Below, in pieces: positions 1-7,263 of a DNA stretch of 43,224 nucleotides (its first letter is position 1; each line of letters opens with the position of its first letter). The position numbers and the translations under genes were made by a program. Under the pieces are notes generated by a model that worked only from the letters and a program-made list of their open reading frames with translations, searched no databases and was not told where the DNA came from. This stretch comes from Clostridiales bacterium (GTDB lineage Bacteria > Bacillota > Clostridia > Lachnospirales > Lachnospiraceae): positions 1 through 43,224 of the forward strand of contig JAQXIP010000045.1 of assembly GCA_029007845.1 (NCBI GenBank), read 5' to 3'.

Positions 1-756
1 AAGATCCATTCCTCTTCCGCCAAACAAAAGAACAAATACGGCAAAGGTCGCAATATAGACAAGCGGAATCCTTAAGGAAATAATTTTCTTAGCCAGAAGA
101 TAGATTGCGCCGATTAATAATGCGATAACCGATGTCTCACCAATGGTTCCGCCGATCGTCCCGATAAACATATCCATTACGGTTGTACCATTCGCACCGG
201 CCGCCAGGGCATCTGCAACCCCCACTGCCTTATCCGCATTTTTCATCACGGCAAGAGGAGTGGAACTGGTAATCGCATCAAAATCACTTCCGCTCATGAA
301 CCGGGTAAACCCAACGGCTTTATCATATGCGTAATTGGTCATACGTCCCGCAAAGGAAATCAGCAGGAAACATCTTGCCCCCAAGGCAGGATTCATAAAG
401 TTCTGGCCAAGTCCGCCAAAAATCTGCTTTACAACCAGAATGGCAAATACCGAGCCAATGATTGGAATCCAGATTGGCACAGTGGATGGAAGATTCAGTG
501 CCAGAAGAAGACCGGTTACTACCGCACTCCAGTCTCCGGTTGTGATTGGGAGTTTCATAAGACTTTCATATATGTATTCCGTCAATACACTGGCTGCAAT
601 ACAGACTGCGATAATAAGCAGTGCATTCAGTCCAAAATTATAGATACCAAACAGGCTTGCCGGAATCAATGCAATTGCCACATCCCTCATAATAGAAGCA
701 GTGGATACACTGCTTCGCACATGAGGAGATGTAGATACATTTAACATTTTACTCAC
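1..756 (-). CDS. rnfD: Rnf complex subunit RnfD, partial (C-terminus beyond window)
   Basis: This is a membrane subunit of the Rnf ferredoxin:NAD+ oxidoreductase, which couples electron transfer to ion export. The 252 visible codons are rich in hydrophobic helices, and the segment DAITSSTPLA around residues 160-169 matches the RnfD/NqrB site where FMN is linked to a Thr (here about T166). The start is a GTG at 754-756, preceded by an AGAGGTG Shine-Dalgarno sequence 6 nt away, 15 nt after the rnfC stop, so the two are cotranscribed. The family is usually about 300 residues or a little longer, so only the C-terminal part is missing, cut by the window edge rather than by mutation. The gene order C-D is the usual start of rnfCDGEAB operons. 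Confidence 0.93.
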   Translation of the reverse strand, partial: MSKMLNVSTSPHVRSSVSTASIMRDVAIALIPASLFGIYNFGLNALLIIAVCIAASVLTEYIYESLMKLPITTGDWSAVVTGLLLALNLPSTVPIWIPIIGSVFAILVVKQIFGGLGQNFMNPALGARCFLLISFAGRMTNYAYDKAVGFTRFMSGSDFDAITSSTPLAVMKNADKAVGVADALAAGANGTTVMDMFIGTIGGTIGETSVIALLIGAIYLLAKKIISLRIPLVYIATFAVFVLLFGGRGMDL

Positions 757-771
757 GATTTACACCTCTTT

Positions 772-2100
772 CTATTTCTTGCGTCGGCTGTCCATAACGC
801 TTCGTCTCATCTGTTTAAATGCCTGGGTAAGCTGCCGTTTTGCCGGACAAACATAGGTACAGCTTCCACACTCATAGCACTCCATACCGTTTATTGCGAC
901 AAATCCGTCGTTGTCCCCCCGTTCGGCATATTCCATCATTTTCACCGGAACAAGGTGGCTAGGACAGGCTGACACACAGCGTCCACAGCGGATACATGCG
1001 GATGGTTCACTGGCTGCCACCTCATCTTTTGTAAGACACAAAAGTGCGGAACCGGTTTTCACAACCGGCACATCCAGTTCCGGGTCAAACAGGGCTACAC
1101 CCATCATCGGCCCGCCGCACACGATTTTCTCCGGCTCGCATTTTAAGCCTCCGGCTGCTTCTAATACTTCTTTATAACTGGTTCCGGTCTTCACGTTAAA
1201 GTTACACGGGGTGGCTACTGCATCGCCTGTAACCGTTACGATCCGGCGGATTAACGGAGTGCATTTGCAGACCGCCATATAGACTGCAATTACCGTATCC
1301 ACGTTATCTACCACGCATCCTGCATCCGCAGGCAGCATGGATGAGTTGATCTTTCTTCCGGTACAGGCATAGATGACCTGCCGTTCTGCACCCTGGGGAT
1401 ACTTTGTCTTAAGGGGCTGAACCTTGATCCGGTCTTCTTTTTCTACCAGCTTTGTAAGTTTCTCAATGGCATCCGGTTTGTTATCCTCGATAGCAATCAC
1501 ACCCTGTGCCTTATCAAACAGGGAAAGAATGACTTTCAGTCCTCCGATAATCTTCTCCGGCTCCTCTAACATCATGCGGTAGTCGGAGGTCAGGTATGGC
1601 TCACATTCTGCTCCGTTTACAAGGATATAATCAATGGCATTATCATCCTTTGGAGCAAGCTTAATGTGGGTTGGAAATCCGGCGCCGCCCATACCTACCA
1701 CTCCGGCTTCCTTGATGGCATTGCGGATCTCTTCCTTTGACATCTTTTTATAATCCCGGTCCTTCCCCATGCCAGGTATCGTTTTATATTGATTGTCATT
1801 TTCAATCACAATGCATTTTCCTTTTGCACCTGACGTTAACCGCCTCTCTTCAATAGCCTTTACCGTTCCAGATACAGAGCTGCATATATTTGCAGATACG
1901 AATCCGCTGGCTTCACCAATCTTCTGTCCAACCAGCACCTTGTCACCTACTGACACAACCGGCGTTGCCGGCGCCCCGATATGCTGGGACATCGGATACA
2001 CTAATTCTCCCTTTGGAAGAATCTCTTTGACAGGCAGATCCTTTGACAGATCTTTCCCTTCAAAAGGATGAATGCCGCCCTTAAATGTTCCAAGCTTCAT
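772..2100 (-). CDS. rnfC: Rnf complex subunit RnfC (electron-transport barrel protein)
   Basis: RnfC is the peripheral Rnf subunit that binds NADH and FMN and passes electrons via two [4Fe-4S] clusters. The 442-residue protein has the NADH/FMN-binding region with the glycine-rich GVVGMGGAGFPTH near residues 132-144, followed by two ferredoxin motifs: CIRCGRCVSACP from residue 369 and CYECGSCTYVCP from residue 408. The length is full for the short clostridial form that lacks the long repetitive C-terminal tail of proteobacterial RnfC. The ATG is preceded by AAGGAGG. It is the first gene of the rnf operon, with a good promoter just upstream and a divergent TetR gene beyond that. Confidence 0.96.
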   Translation of the reverse strand: MKLGTFKGGIHPFEGKDLSKDLPVKEILPKGELVYPMSQHIGAPATPVVSVGDKVLVGQKIGEASGFVSANICSSVSGTVKAIEERRLTSGAKGKCIVIENDNQYKTIPGMGKDRDYKKMSKEEIRNAIKEAGVVGMGGAGFPTHIKLAPKDDNAIDYILVNGAECEPYLTSDYRMMLEEPEKIIGGLKVILSLFDKAQGVIAIEDNKPDAIEKLTKLVEKEDRIKVQPLKTKYPQGAERQVIYACTGRKINSSMLPADAGCVVDNVDTVIAVYMAVCKCTPLIRRIVTVTGDAVATPCNFNVKTGTSYKEVLEAAGGLKCEPEKIVCGGPMMGVALFDPELDVPVVKTGSALLCLTKDEVAASEPSACIRCGRCVSACPSHLVPVKMMEYAERGDNDGFVAINGMECYECGSCTYVCPAKRQLTQAFKQMRRSVMDSRRKK

Positions 2101-2154
2101 TGTCTACCTCCTTACAGACGACCTCTTGCCGCCATTCAACCATAGATTATTTCT

Positions 2155-2182
2155 ATTATAGCACACGTCCTAATAATGTAAA
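2155..2182 (-). promoter_or_regulatory. Probable SigA promoter of the rnf operon
   Basis: On the minus strand a TTTACA -35 box (2177-2182) and a perfect TATAAT -10 box (2155-2160) are separated by 16 bp, about 55 nt upstream of the rnfC ATG. It lies in the 252-bp intergenic region shared with the divergent TetR gene, so that regulator could act here; no clear operator palindrome was found. Confidence 0.7.
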
Positions 2183-2247
2183 ACCGAGAAATCATTTTTT
2201 TGTGCATAGTTGTGCAATTTCATCGATAAAACTAGCTACCTTTGCCA

Positions 2248-2276
2248 TTGTTTCCCTTGTTTTAATTTGGTAAAAT
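2248..2276 (+). promoter_or_regulatory. Probable SigA promoter of the TetR-type gene
   Basis: TTGTTT (2248-2253) and TAAAAT (2271-2276) are separated by 17 bp, 76 nt upstream of the GTG start of the TetR-type gene. The site is back to back with the rnf promoter. Confidence 0.55.
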
Positions 2277-2352
2277 AATCTTAAGACAAAAAAATAATTT
2301 AAGAAGACACGCGTATCATCTTAATGTATCCCTGTCTGGAAGAAAGGATCGT

Positions 2353-2991
2353 GTGACTACATTTATGTTTCGAAAATTAGACTCTTTAGATCAGACCATT
2401 CTGGACACAAGCCGGACTCTTTTTATGGAGAACGGAATCCATGCTACTGAGATGAAGAATATTGCCATGAAGTGCAAGATCGGCAGAAGCACTCTTTACC
2501 GCCATTTTACCAGCAAAGAACAGATTGCTTTCTATATTGCAGATGAGATTGTAGACCAGTTATTCGGTACGGATATTACACCGCTGATTCATTCCGGCAT
2601 GTCCGGGTATGAAAAATTCTCACTAAAACTACAGTCTGACCTTCAATATATGAAAGACCACCCGGAACAGATCCGCTTTCTCGATGAGTTTGACCAGCTC
2701 TTCAGCGGTGATTATCCGGATATGCCAGAATCTAGAAAATACGAGGAAAACGTAGCCAGAAGAACTGCAAAAGAAAAGAATCCTTACATTTATTATCGGG
2801 AGGGTCTCCAGGATGGAAGCATCCGCAAAGCAGAAGATGAGAAGCTTCCATTCTTAAGTATTCTCCATAGTATCCTTGGACTGGCACAGCGGATTATCCC
2901 ACGCCAGCAACATTATGAAAAGGAGCATGGATACTCCACACAACTGCTAGACACTGCCTTGTCCTTACTTTTGGATTCCATCAAGGAGTAA
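2353..2991 (+). CDS. TetR/AcrR family transcriptional regulator
   Basis: This 212-residue protein has an N-terminal TetR helix-turn-helix at about residues 15-60. The recognition-helix segment KIGRSTLYRHFTSKEQI matches the family signature of a short helix, YxHF and K-E. The C-terminal 150 residues form the variable ligand-binding domain, and the ligand cannot be told from sequence. The start is probably the GTG at 2353, a few nt after AGAAAGGA; the next in-frame ATG at 2365 is too far from that site. It is divergent from rnfC, so autoregulation and control of rnf are both possible, but this is inference from layout only. Confidence 0.9.
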   Translation: MTTFMFRKLDSLDQTILDTSRTLFMENGIHATEMKNIAMKCKIGRSTLYRHFTSKEQIAFYIADEIVDQLFGTDITPLIHSGMSGYEKFSLKLQSDLQYMKDHPEQIRFLDEFDQLFSGDYPDMPESRKYEENVARRTAKEKNPYIYYREGLQDGSIRKAEDEKLPFLSILHSILGLAQRIIPRQQHYEKEHGYSTQLLDTALSLLLDSIKE

Positions 2992-3004
2992 TCCATAAGT
3001 ATCA

Positions 3005-3030
3005 TGGGGTCAAAATAGCTTTTGACCCCA
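3005..3030. repeat. Dispersed GGGGTCAAAA hairpin, copy 1 (possible terminator)
   Basis: A perfect 11-bp inverted repeat (TGGGGTCAAAA at 3005-3015, TTTTGACCCCA at 3020-3030) with a 4-nt loop lies between the convergent TetR and spoIIID genes. The same stem recurs at 24512-24537 and in decayed form at 26155-26180, so it is a dispersed repeat and not just a local terminator. Its own T and A tracts are short, so terminator activity is possible but unproven. Confidence 0.75.
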
Positions 3031-3038
3031 GCATTCTT

Positions 3039-3293
3039 TCATGTGTGCATATGAAGATATTTTTCTCTTGTTGCCATTCCGCCGCGGATATGGCGTTCGG
3101 ATTTATTCAGGTCGAGCACCACGCGGGTCTGCCCTGCAAGTGACGGGTTAATCACCTGAAGCCGTTCTGTAACGTCCTTGTGTACCGTACTCTTACTGAT
3201 TCCAAATTTTTTTGCGGTCTGCCGTACAGTCGCATTATTCTCAATAATAAACTGCGCAATCTCTACGGCACGTTCTTCTATATAACTCTTCAC
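3039..3293 (-). CDS. spoIIID: Sporulation transcription factor SpoIIID
   Basis: SpoIIID is the small DNA-binding switch protein of the mother cell during sporulation. The 84-residue product aligns by eye with Bacillus SpoIIID along its length. It has the helix-turn-helix with FGISKSTVHKDVTERL at about residues 27-42, and the C-terminal RHIRGGMATREKY basic element. The open frame extends 35 codons upstream, but that part resembles nothing, and the GTG at 3291-3293 has an AGGGG ribosome binding site 7 nt upstream. A SigE-like promoter overlaps the would-be extension, which confirms the short start. It converges on the TetR gene and diverges from the acyltransferase. Confidence 0.95.
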   Translation of the reverse strand: MKSYIEERAVEIAQFIIENNATVRQTAKKFGISKSTVHKDVTERLQVINPSLAGQTRVVLDLNKSERHIRGGMATREKYLHMHT

Positions 3294-3322
3294 GAAAAAA
3301 CCCCTGCAATACTTGTTTCTAC

Positions 3323-3350
3323 ATTGTATGCTGGGATCTTTCAGGTATTC
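3323..3350 (-). promoter_or_regulatory. SigE-type sporulation promoter of spoIIID
   Basis: On the minus strand GAATACC (3344-3350) is followed after 13 bp by CATACAAT (3323-3330). The -10 is a perfect match to the SigE consensus CATACAHT and the -35 a good one. The transcript would start about 20-25 nt upstream of the GTG of spoIIID, a gene known to be SigE-controlled in Bacillus. Confidence 0.75.
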
Positions 3351-3433
3351 CTTCCACTTGTTTTTTCTTCCAAAATGTGCTAACTTAACTTTTGGCAAAA
3401 TACTGGAAAGATAGAAAGGAAGGAAGTCCGGCT

Positions 3434-4486
3434 ATGAACCAGCTGACAAAAACCGTATCCACACAGGATTCATCCGATACCCGGATTGCGATCTGGGATA
3501 ATTTAAAGGCATTTCTGATCATCTGTGTTGTTCTTGGACATATGATTGATTATTTTGATACAAAGCACCAGATATTAAAGCAGGTATTTTTCTTTATCTA
3601 CCTGTTTCACATGCCCCTTTTCTTTTTTATATCAGGGCTTTTTAGCAAATCAATAATACGGAAGGAACCATTCCAGACGTACCGCATCATACACTACTTT
3701 ATCCTTTACCTGATTCTTGATATTGCAAACCGTGTTGCAGAAGACATCTCAGCGAACGGACTATTTCACACGACGAATATGCGGGGATTTACTTTGATCG
3801 GAACAAAAGGAGCTGCGTGGTTTTTATTTGTCCTTCCAATCTTCCTGTGCATTACCCGGCTGCTGCGGGGTGTCGCACCGGGACTTGTTCTTGCCATTAG
3901 TGTATTGATTGCATGCTTTGCCGGATATGACAAAGAGATTGGGGATCCGTTCTGTCTGTCCCGCATTCTTGTTTTCTATCCCTTCTTTTATCTGGGATAC
4001 TGGCTTAATCCAAAACAGGTCTCTGATCTGGCGCACAAAAAAAACAGCCGTATTTTTTCCGTAATCACTTTAGCGGCTGCTCTTTTCATTATCGCCTTTG
4101 GCATCGATTCTGTGTATGCCTACCGGCCTTTACTAACCGGAAGAAACCCGTTTACCGAGATTCCCCACTCCAATCTTGGATTTTTAATCCGTGGGTTTTA
4201 CTATATTGCAGTTTGTGCACTTTCCTTTTCCATTATCAGTCTGACTCCTAAGAAGCCTACGTTTCTCACAAAAACCGGGCAGCGAACCTTGCAGATCTAC
4301 TGCTACCACCGGGTTCTTGTGTCCCTGTTTGTCAACTTAGGAGGAGCCAGACTGATAAAACATCTGGCTCCTTCCCTCTGGATCTACCTCTATATGGCAG
4401 TTTCCCTCGTAATTGTATTCCTGCTGACCTGGAAACCTCTCATTCTTCCAATAAAGAAGCTGAAGGACTGGTGCCATTATTCTTAA
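3434..4486 (+). CDS. Membrane acyltransferase 3 family protein (O-acetylase-like)
   Basis: This 350-residue polytopic membrane protein resembles the acyltransferase 3 / NolL group, which moves acyl groups onto surface glycans. The N-terminal signature is visible as RIAIWDNLKAFLIICVVLGH at residues 12-31, followed by a DY and then FHMPLFFFISG, typical of the family's first helices and catalytic His region. About ten hydrophobic segments follow. A TTG at 3392 would give a longer frame, but the ATG at 3434 follows a strong AAAGGAAGGAAG site and puts the family signature at the right distance. Its last 47 bp overlap the 3' end of the convergent Nudix gene. The substrate is unknown; the glf and glycosyltransferase genes nearby fit a role in glycan decoration. 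Confidence 0.85.
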   Translation: MNQLTKTVSTQDSSDTRIAIWDNLKAFLIICVVLGHMIDYFDTKHQILKQVFFFIYLFHMPLFFFISGLFSKSIIRKEPFQTYRIIHYFILYLILDIANRVAEDISANGLFHTTNMRGFTLIGTKGAAWFLFVLPIFLCITRLLRGVAPGLVLAISVLIACFAGYDKEIGDPFCLSRILVFYPFFYLGYWLNPKQVSDLAHKKNSRIFSVITLAAALFIIAFGIDSVYAYRPLLTGRNPFTEIPHSNLGFLIRGFYYIAVCALSFSIISLTPKKPTFLTKTGQRTLQIYCYHRVLVSLFVNLGGARLIKHLAPSLWIYLYMAVSLVIVFLLTWKPLILPIKKLKDWCHYS

Positions 4487-5033
4487 GCCAGTCCGTTAAC
4501 AGTCCGATCTCCGTCCTGCTGACACACATTTTCGGATTTCCGGCATCCATCTCCGCCACGATATCACGGATATTCATCCATTTTACACCGTCCACTTCCT
4601 CTTCCTGCAAGGTAAGCTCTTCCGGATTCACATCCCGTTCCAATAGGTATACCCGGTTAATCTCCCGATTGTAAAATGGTTTTCCGTGAAACTCTCCCTT
4701 ATACTGGGAACGGCGCTGGCAGACAAAGGTCAGCTCCTCTTCTTTTACATGGATTCCAAGTTCTTCTTCTAATTCCCTGACAGCAGCCTCTTCAAAGGAT
4801 TCCCCCAGCCCGAGATGTCCTGCACTGGAGATATCGTAGCTTCCCGGAAATGCGTCTTTCTTCTCACTTCTCTTCTGTAACAGTAGTTCCACTTCTCCGT
4901 TTTCCCGATACCGGATAATCCAGATATGGGAACCTCCATGCAGATCCCCGTCCCTGTGAACCAGTTCCCGCAGTTTTGTCTCGCCGGTTTTCGTGCCATC
5001 TTCATTTAAAATATCAAAATACTCTTCCATCAT
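4440..5033 (-). CDS. Nudix hydrolase
   Basis: This 197-residue protein has a full Nudix box, GHLGLGESFEEAAVRELEEE followed by LGI, at about residues 72-94, holding the metal-binding REXXEE core. The N-terminus (EYFDILNEDGTKTGE, then the HIWIIRY strand) resembles the isopentenyl-diphosphate isomerase-like Nudix group of unknown substrate. The stop lies inside the 3' coding end of the convergent acyltransferase (47-bp overlap). It begins 10 nt after the stop of the upstream lipoprotein gene, so both are probably one transcript. Hydrolysis of a nucleoside diphosphate derivative is expected; the substrate cannot be read from sequence. Confidence 0.9.
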   Translation of the reverse strand: MMEEYFDILNEDGTKTGETKLRELVHRDGDLHGGSHIWIIRYRENGEVELLLQKRSEKKDAFPGSYDISSAGHLGLGESFEEAAVRELEEELGIHVKEEELTFVCQRRSQYKGEFHGKPFYNREINRVYLLERDVNPEELTLQEEEVDGVKWMNIRDIVAEMDAGNPKMCVSRTEIGLLTDWLKNNGTSPSASLLEE

Positions 5034-5043
5034 TTACTGCCTT

Positions 5044-6213
5044 TTATTCTTCAGATATAGAATCGCTTTCACTGGAACTGTCTGAATTCCATACGGTTCC
5101 ATCACTCCGCTTATCCACATAGGTTACTGTTTTCATTAGTTCTTCGATTGCCTTGCTTTCGATCACGGTTTCTTCCACAACGCCTTCCCCATATACAGAC
5201 TCAACGTCATCAATGGAAGAAGCACCAATCTTTGTTACGAAATCATCACAGGCCTTGCTTAATTCATCCCCGGAAAGCATCCAGCCTTCCTTAGAAGCAA
5301 TGGTGTAAAGAATCATCTTCTTTGCAACCGCTTTCTCGGATTCTTCTTTCATATCTTTTTCTAACTGTTCCTCTGTTGTCTGCATTGCCTGTTTCACAAA
5401 ATCAGAATAGCTCATGCCATACATGGAAGCATAGGACTCATAGTAATCCTTCAGACGCTTTACATAGGCATCTACTTCTCCATCCGGATAAGAATTCACG
5501 GTACATAGATTTACAACTTGGTCTACCATCTCATCCTGCTGGTCCGATTTGATAGAATCTTTCTTTTCCTTCTCCAGCTGTTCCCGGATTTCCTTTTTAT
5601 ATTCTTCCACGGTCTTAGATGTAGAAGATAATTTTTCCACTTCTTTGTCATTTAATTCCGGAATAATCTTATCTCCCTGAATGTAATTAACGGTAACGGT
5701 AAAGGTAACGGCTTTTCCGGCATAATCCGGATTATTGTCATACGGATCCGGGAATTTCAGATCCAGATCTACGGTTTCACCCGGATTTACCCCGATCAGT
5801 CCGTCTTCAAATCCATCAATAAACTGGTTGGAACCAATCGTCAGGGAAGCTCCTTTAGCGGTTCCTCCATCAAATGCTTCTCCGTCCATAACCCCTTTAT
5901 AGTCCAGGTTAATGGTATCTCCGTCTTTTACTGCACGGTCTTTTATCTCCTTATATGTGGCTTGTGCTTCCAGATTACTCTGGATTTTTTCCTCCACTTC
6001 TTTATCTGTTACCGAAACGTCCTGATTGGTTACTTCCAATTTGCTGTAATCTCCCAGGGTCACATAATCGCTGTAATCATAGATTTTTGCCACACTGGTT
6101 CCGGTTGCTCCTGCAGTTGCATTGCTCGTTTTATTTGCACCCTTTCCGCATCCTGATGCAAGCATTCCCACTGACATAACGACTGCCAGTCCTAATAACA
6201 TTTTCTTTTTCAT
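5044..6213 (-). CDS. Lipoprotein with FKBP-type PPIase and trigger-factor-like domains
   Basis: The 389-residue protein starts with a lipoprotein signal peptide: KKK, a hydrophobic stretch, then the lipobox LASGC with the acylated Cys near residue 22. An FKBP-type peptidyl-prolyl isomerase domain follows at about residues 95-180 (GDTINLDYKGVMDGEAFDGG and later FIDGFEDGLIG). Then comes a helical trigger-factor C-terminal-like chaperone domain to about residue 370, and a Ser/Glu-rich tail. Unlike ribosomal trigger factor it lacks the ribosome-binding N-domain and is exported, so it probably helps secreted proteins fold at the outer membrane face. It is the first gene of a two-gene unit with the Nudix gene, and a promoter lies at 6289-6317. 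Confidence 0.9.
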   Translation of the reverse strand: MKKKMLLGLAVVMSVGMLASGCGKGANKTSNATAGATGTSVAKIYDYSDYVTLGDYSKLEVTNQDVSVTDKEVEEKIQSNLEAQATYKEIKDRAVKDGDTINLDYKGVMDGEAFDGGTAKGASLTIGSNQFIDGFEDGLIGVNPGETVDLDLKFPDPYDNNPDYAGKAVTFTVTVNYIQGDKIIPELNDKEVEKLSSTSKTVEEYKKEIREQLEKEKKDSIKSDQQDEMVDQVVNLCTVNSYPDGEVDAYVKRLKDYYESYASMYGMSYSDFVKQAMQTTEEQLEKDMKEESEKAVAKKMILYTIASKEGWMLSGDELSKACDDFVTKIGASSIDDVESVYGEGVVEETVIESKAIEELMKTVTYVDKRSDGTVWNSDSSSESDSISEE

Positions 6214-6288
6214 TTAACTCTTAACCTCTTTCTATGTCTGTTTTTTACTTGTATCTCACGCAATCATTCATAAGACAGCACAACGTAA

Positions 6289-6317
6289 AGTATAATATAA
6301 AAAAAGAAAACTATCAA
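6289..6317 (-). promoter_or_regulatory. Probable SigA promoter of the FKBP lipoprotein gene
   Basis: On the minus strand TTGATA (6312-6317) and TATACT (6289-6294) are 17 bp apart, about 75 nt upstream of the ATG. It lies between the coding region and mobile element A. Confidence 0.65.
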
Positions 6318-6346
6318 GGGTAAGAAATTCCAGGATTATTCCCCGC

Positions 6347-6562
6347 GTAACAGTTCAGCCGTGACGAACGCACAGCCGCCGAAAGCTCGCAGAATATCAG
6401 GTGCCCTGAAATATCCCTTTGAACACGTCGGCACTTGGTTTTGCGTTTTTTGCAAAACCTTAGTACCGCTACGTGTTCAATGGAGCGAAAGCGGGTATTT
6501 CATGGCACCTGATATTCTGCGAGATTCCGGCGGCTGTGTGCTCGTCACGGCTGAACTGTTAC
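6347..6562. mobile_element. MITE-like palindromic element A (216 bp, GTAA-ended inverted repeats)
   Basis: Both ends are a perfect 21-bp inverted repeat (6347-6367 and 6542-6562) beginning GTAACAGTTCAGCCG. The arms continue inward as imperfect inverted repeats through 6404/6505, then enclose a further hairpin core at 6407-6502 with a loop near 6445-6450, so the whole element can fold into one long stem. Flanking 8-mers are TTCCCCGC (6339-6346) and GTCCCCAC (6563-6570), 6 of 8 identical, read as a decayed target duplication. The 5'-GTAA ends and 8-bp duplication size match the IS66 family, but there is no transposase. The right end forms the last codons and stop of the Lrp gene. Confidence 0.85.
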
Positions 6563-7006
6563 GTCCCCACACTCGCTGATCCGTATTCCACGATGTGGCA
6601 CTGCGGTGGAAAACACAATCTGTGTCTGGGTATTCCCGAATTTCTGAAGCTGCCCGATAAAGGTGTCCAGCTCCTGTGTACTTGGAAATGCTACTTTAAT
6701 CAGCATCGAATACGTCCCGGTTACACAATCGCACTCCAAAACATTTGGGCACTCATTAATAAAGGGATAAAAGGTGGGTTTCTGTTTTGGGTTGATTTCC
6801 AGACTGATAAAAGCTGTAATATGATAACCAAGGCGTTCCTCGTTAATCTGCGCCTGATAACCGGTAATATATCCCTCTTTTTCCAGCCGTTCAATCCGGG
6901 AGGATACTGCCGGTGATGATAAAAACACCTGTTCCGCAAGCTGTTTTAATGAGTAGCGGGCATTCTGCTGAAGCAGACTCAATAATTTCATGTCAATTCT
7001 ATCCAT
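6545..7006 (-). CDS. Lrp/AsnC family transcriptional regulator
   Basis: This 153-residue protein has the AsnC-type winged helix-turn-helix at residues 1-60 (MDRIDMKLLSLLQQNARYS, then SSPAVSSRIERLEKEGYI). An RAM effector-binding domain follows, with the TGTYSMLIKVAF strand at about residues 99-110. Such proteins sense amino acids and act locally or globally. The last five residues VTVQP and the TGA stop are encoded by the terminal repeat of mobile element A, so the insertion has replaced the original C-terminal end. The fold core looks complete and function is probably kept. Its only visible promoter (7109-7137) is followed at once by a terminator-like hairpin. Confidence 0.93.
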   Translation of the reverse strand: MDRIDMKLLSLLQQNARYSLKQLAEQVFLSSPAVSSRIERLEKEGYITGYQAQINEERLGYHITAFISLEINPKQKPTFYPFINECPNVLECDCVTGTYSMLIKVAFPSTQELDTFIGQLQKFGNTQTQIVFSTAVPHRGIRISECGDVTVQP

Positions 7007-7060
7007 ATACGATCTTCCTTTCTTGCTCTGTTGCTTGTTTCGCCCATCTTAGATTCCACG

Positions 7061-7095
7061 AAAAAAGGGGCATACAGTCCGAAACTGTATGCCCC
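7061..7095 (-). terminator. Terminator/attenuator hairpin in the Lrp gene leader
   Basis: On the minus strand a perfect 12-bp stem (GGGGCATACAGT with ACTGTATGCCCC, loop of 5 nt, 7067-7095) is followed by six T residues (7061-7066), a textbook intrinsic terminator. It begins only a few nt after the predicted start site of the Lrp promoter and ends 55 nt before the Lrp ATG, so it would stop most transcripts as an RNA of about 42 nt unless it is bypassed. Confidence 0.8.
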
Positions 7096-7108
7096 TTCGC
7101 ATATCCCC

Positions 7109-7137
7109 ATTATAATCCCATCCTGCCCGTGTTTCAA
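7109..7137 (-). promoter_or_regulatory. Strong SigA promoter upstream of the Lrp leader
   Basis: On the minus strand TTGAAA (7132-7137) and TATAAT (7109-7114) are separated by exactly 17 bp. Transcription would start near 7102, running directly into the terminator hairpin at 7061-7095 and then the Lrp gene. Confidence 0.75.
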
Positions 7138-7195
7138 CCCTAAAATTTATTATCTTAAGAAAATCTCAAAAATCTGTGTTTTTTTCATAGAAATA

Positions 7196-7204
7196 TGCTA
7201 TACT
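7196..7204 (+). promoter_or_regulatory. Extended -10 promoter of the PAP2 gene
   Basis: TGC directly precedes TATACT (7199-7204), an extended -10 box, with only a weak -35 region. It lies 60 nt upstream of the PAP2 ATG. Confidence 0.5.
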
Positions 7205-7263
7205 GACTAAACAAACAAATCTGCTGATACAAACAGCAATTAGACAGAAAGGATTTTGGTATT

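Noticed and set aside
6361-6579. Plus-strand open frame through palindromic element A
   Set aside because: It is made only of the inverted repeat and has no ribosome binding site; the Lrp gene on the other strand explains the right part.
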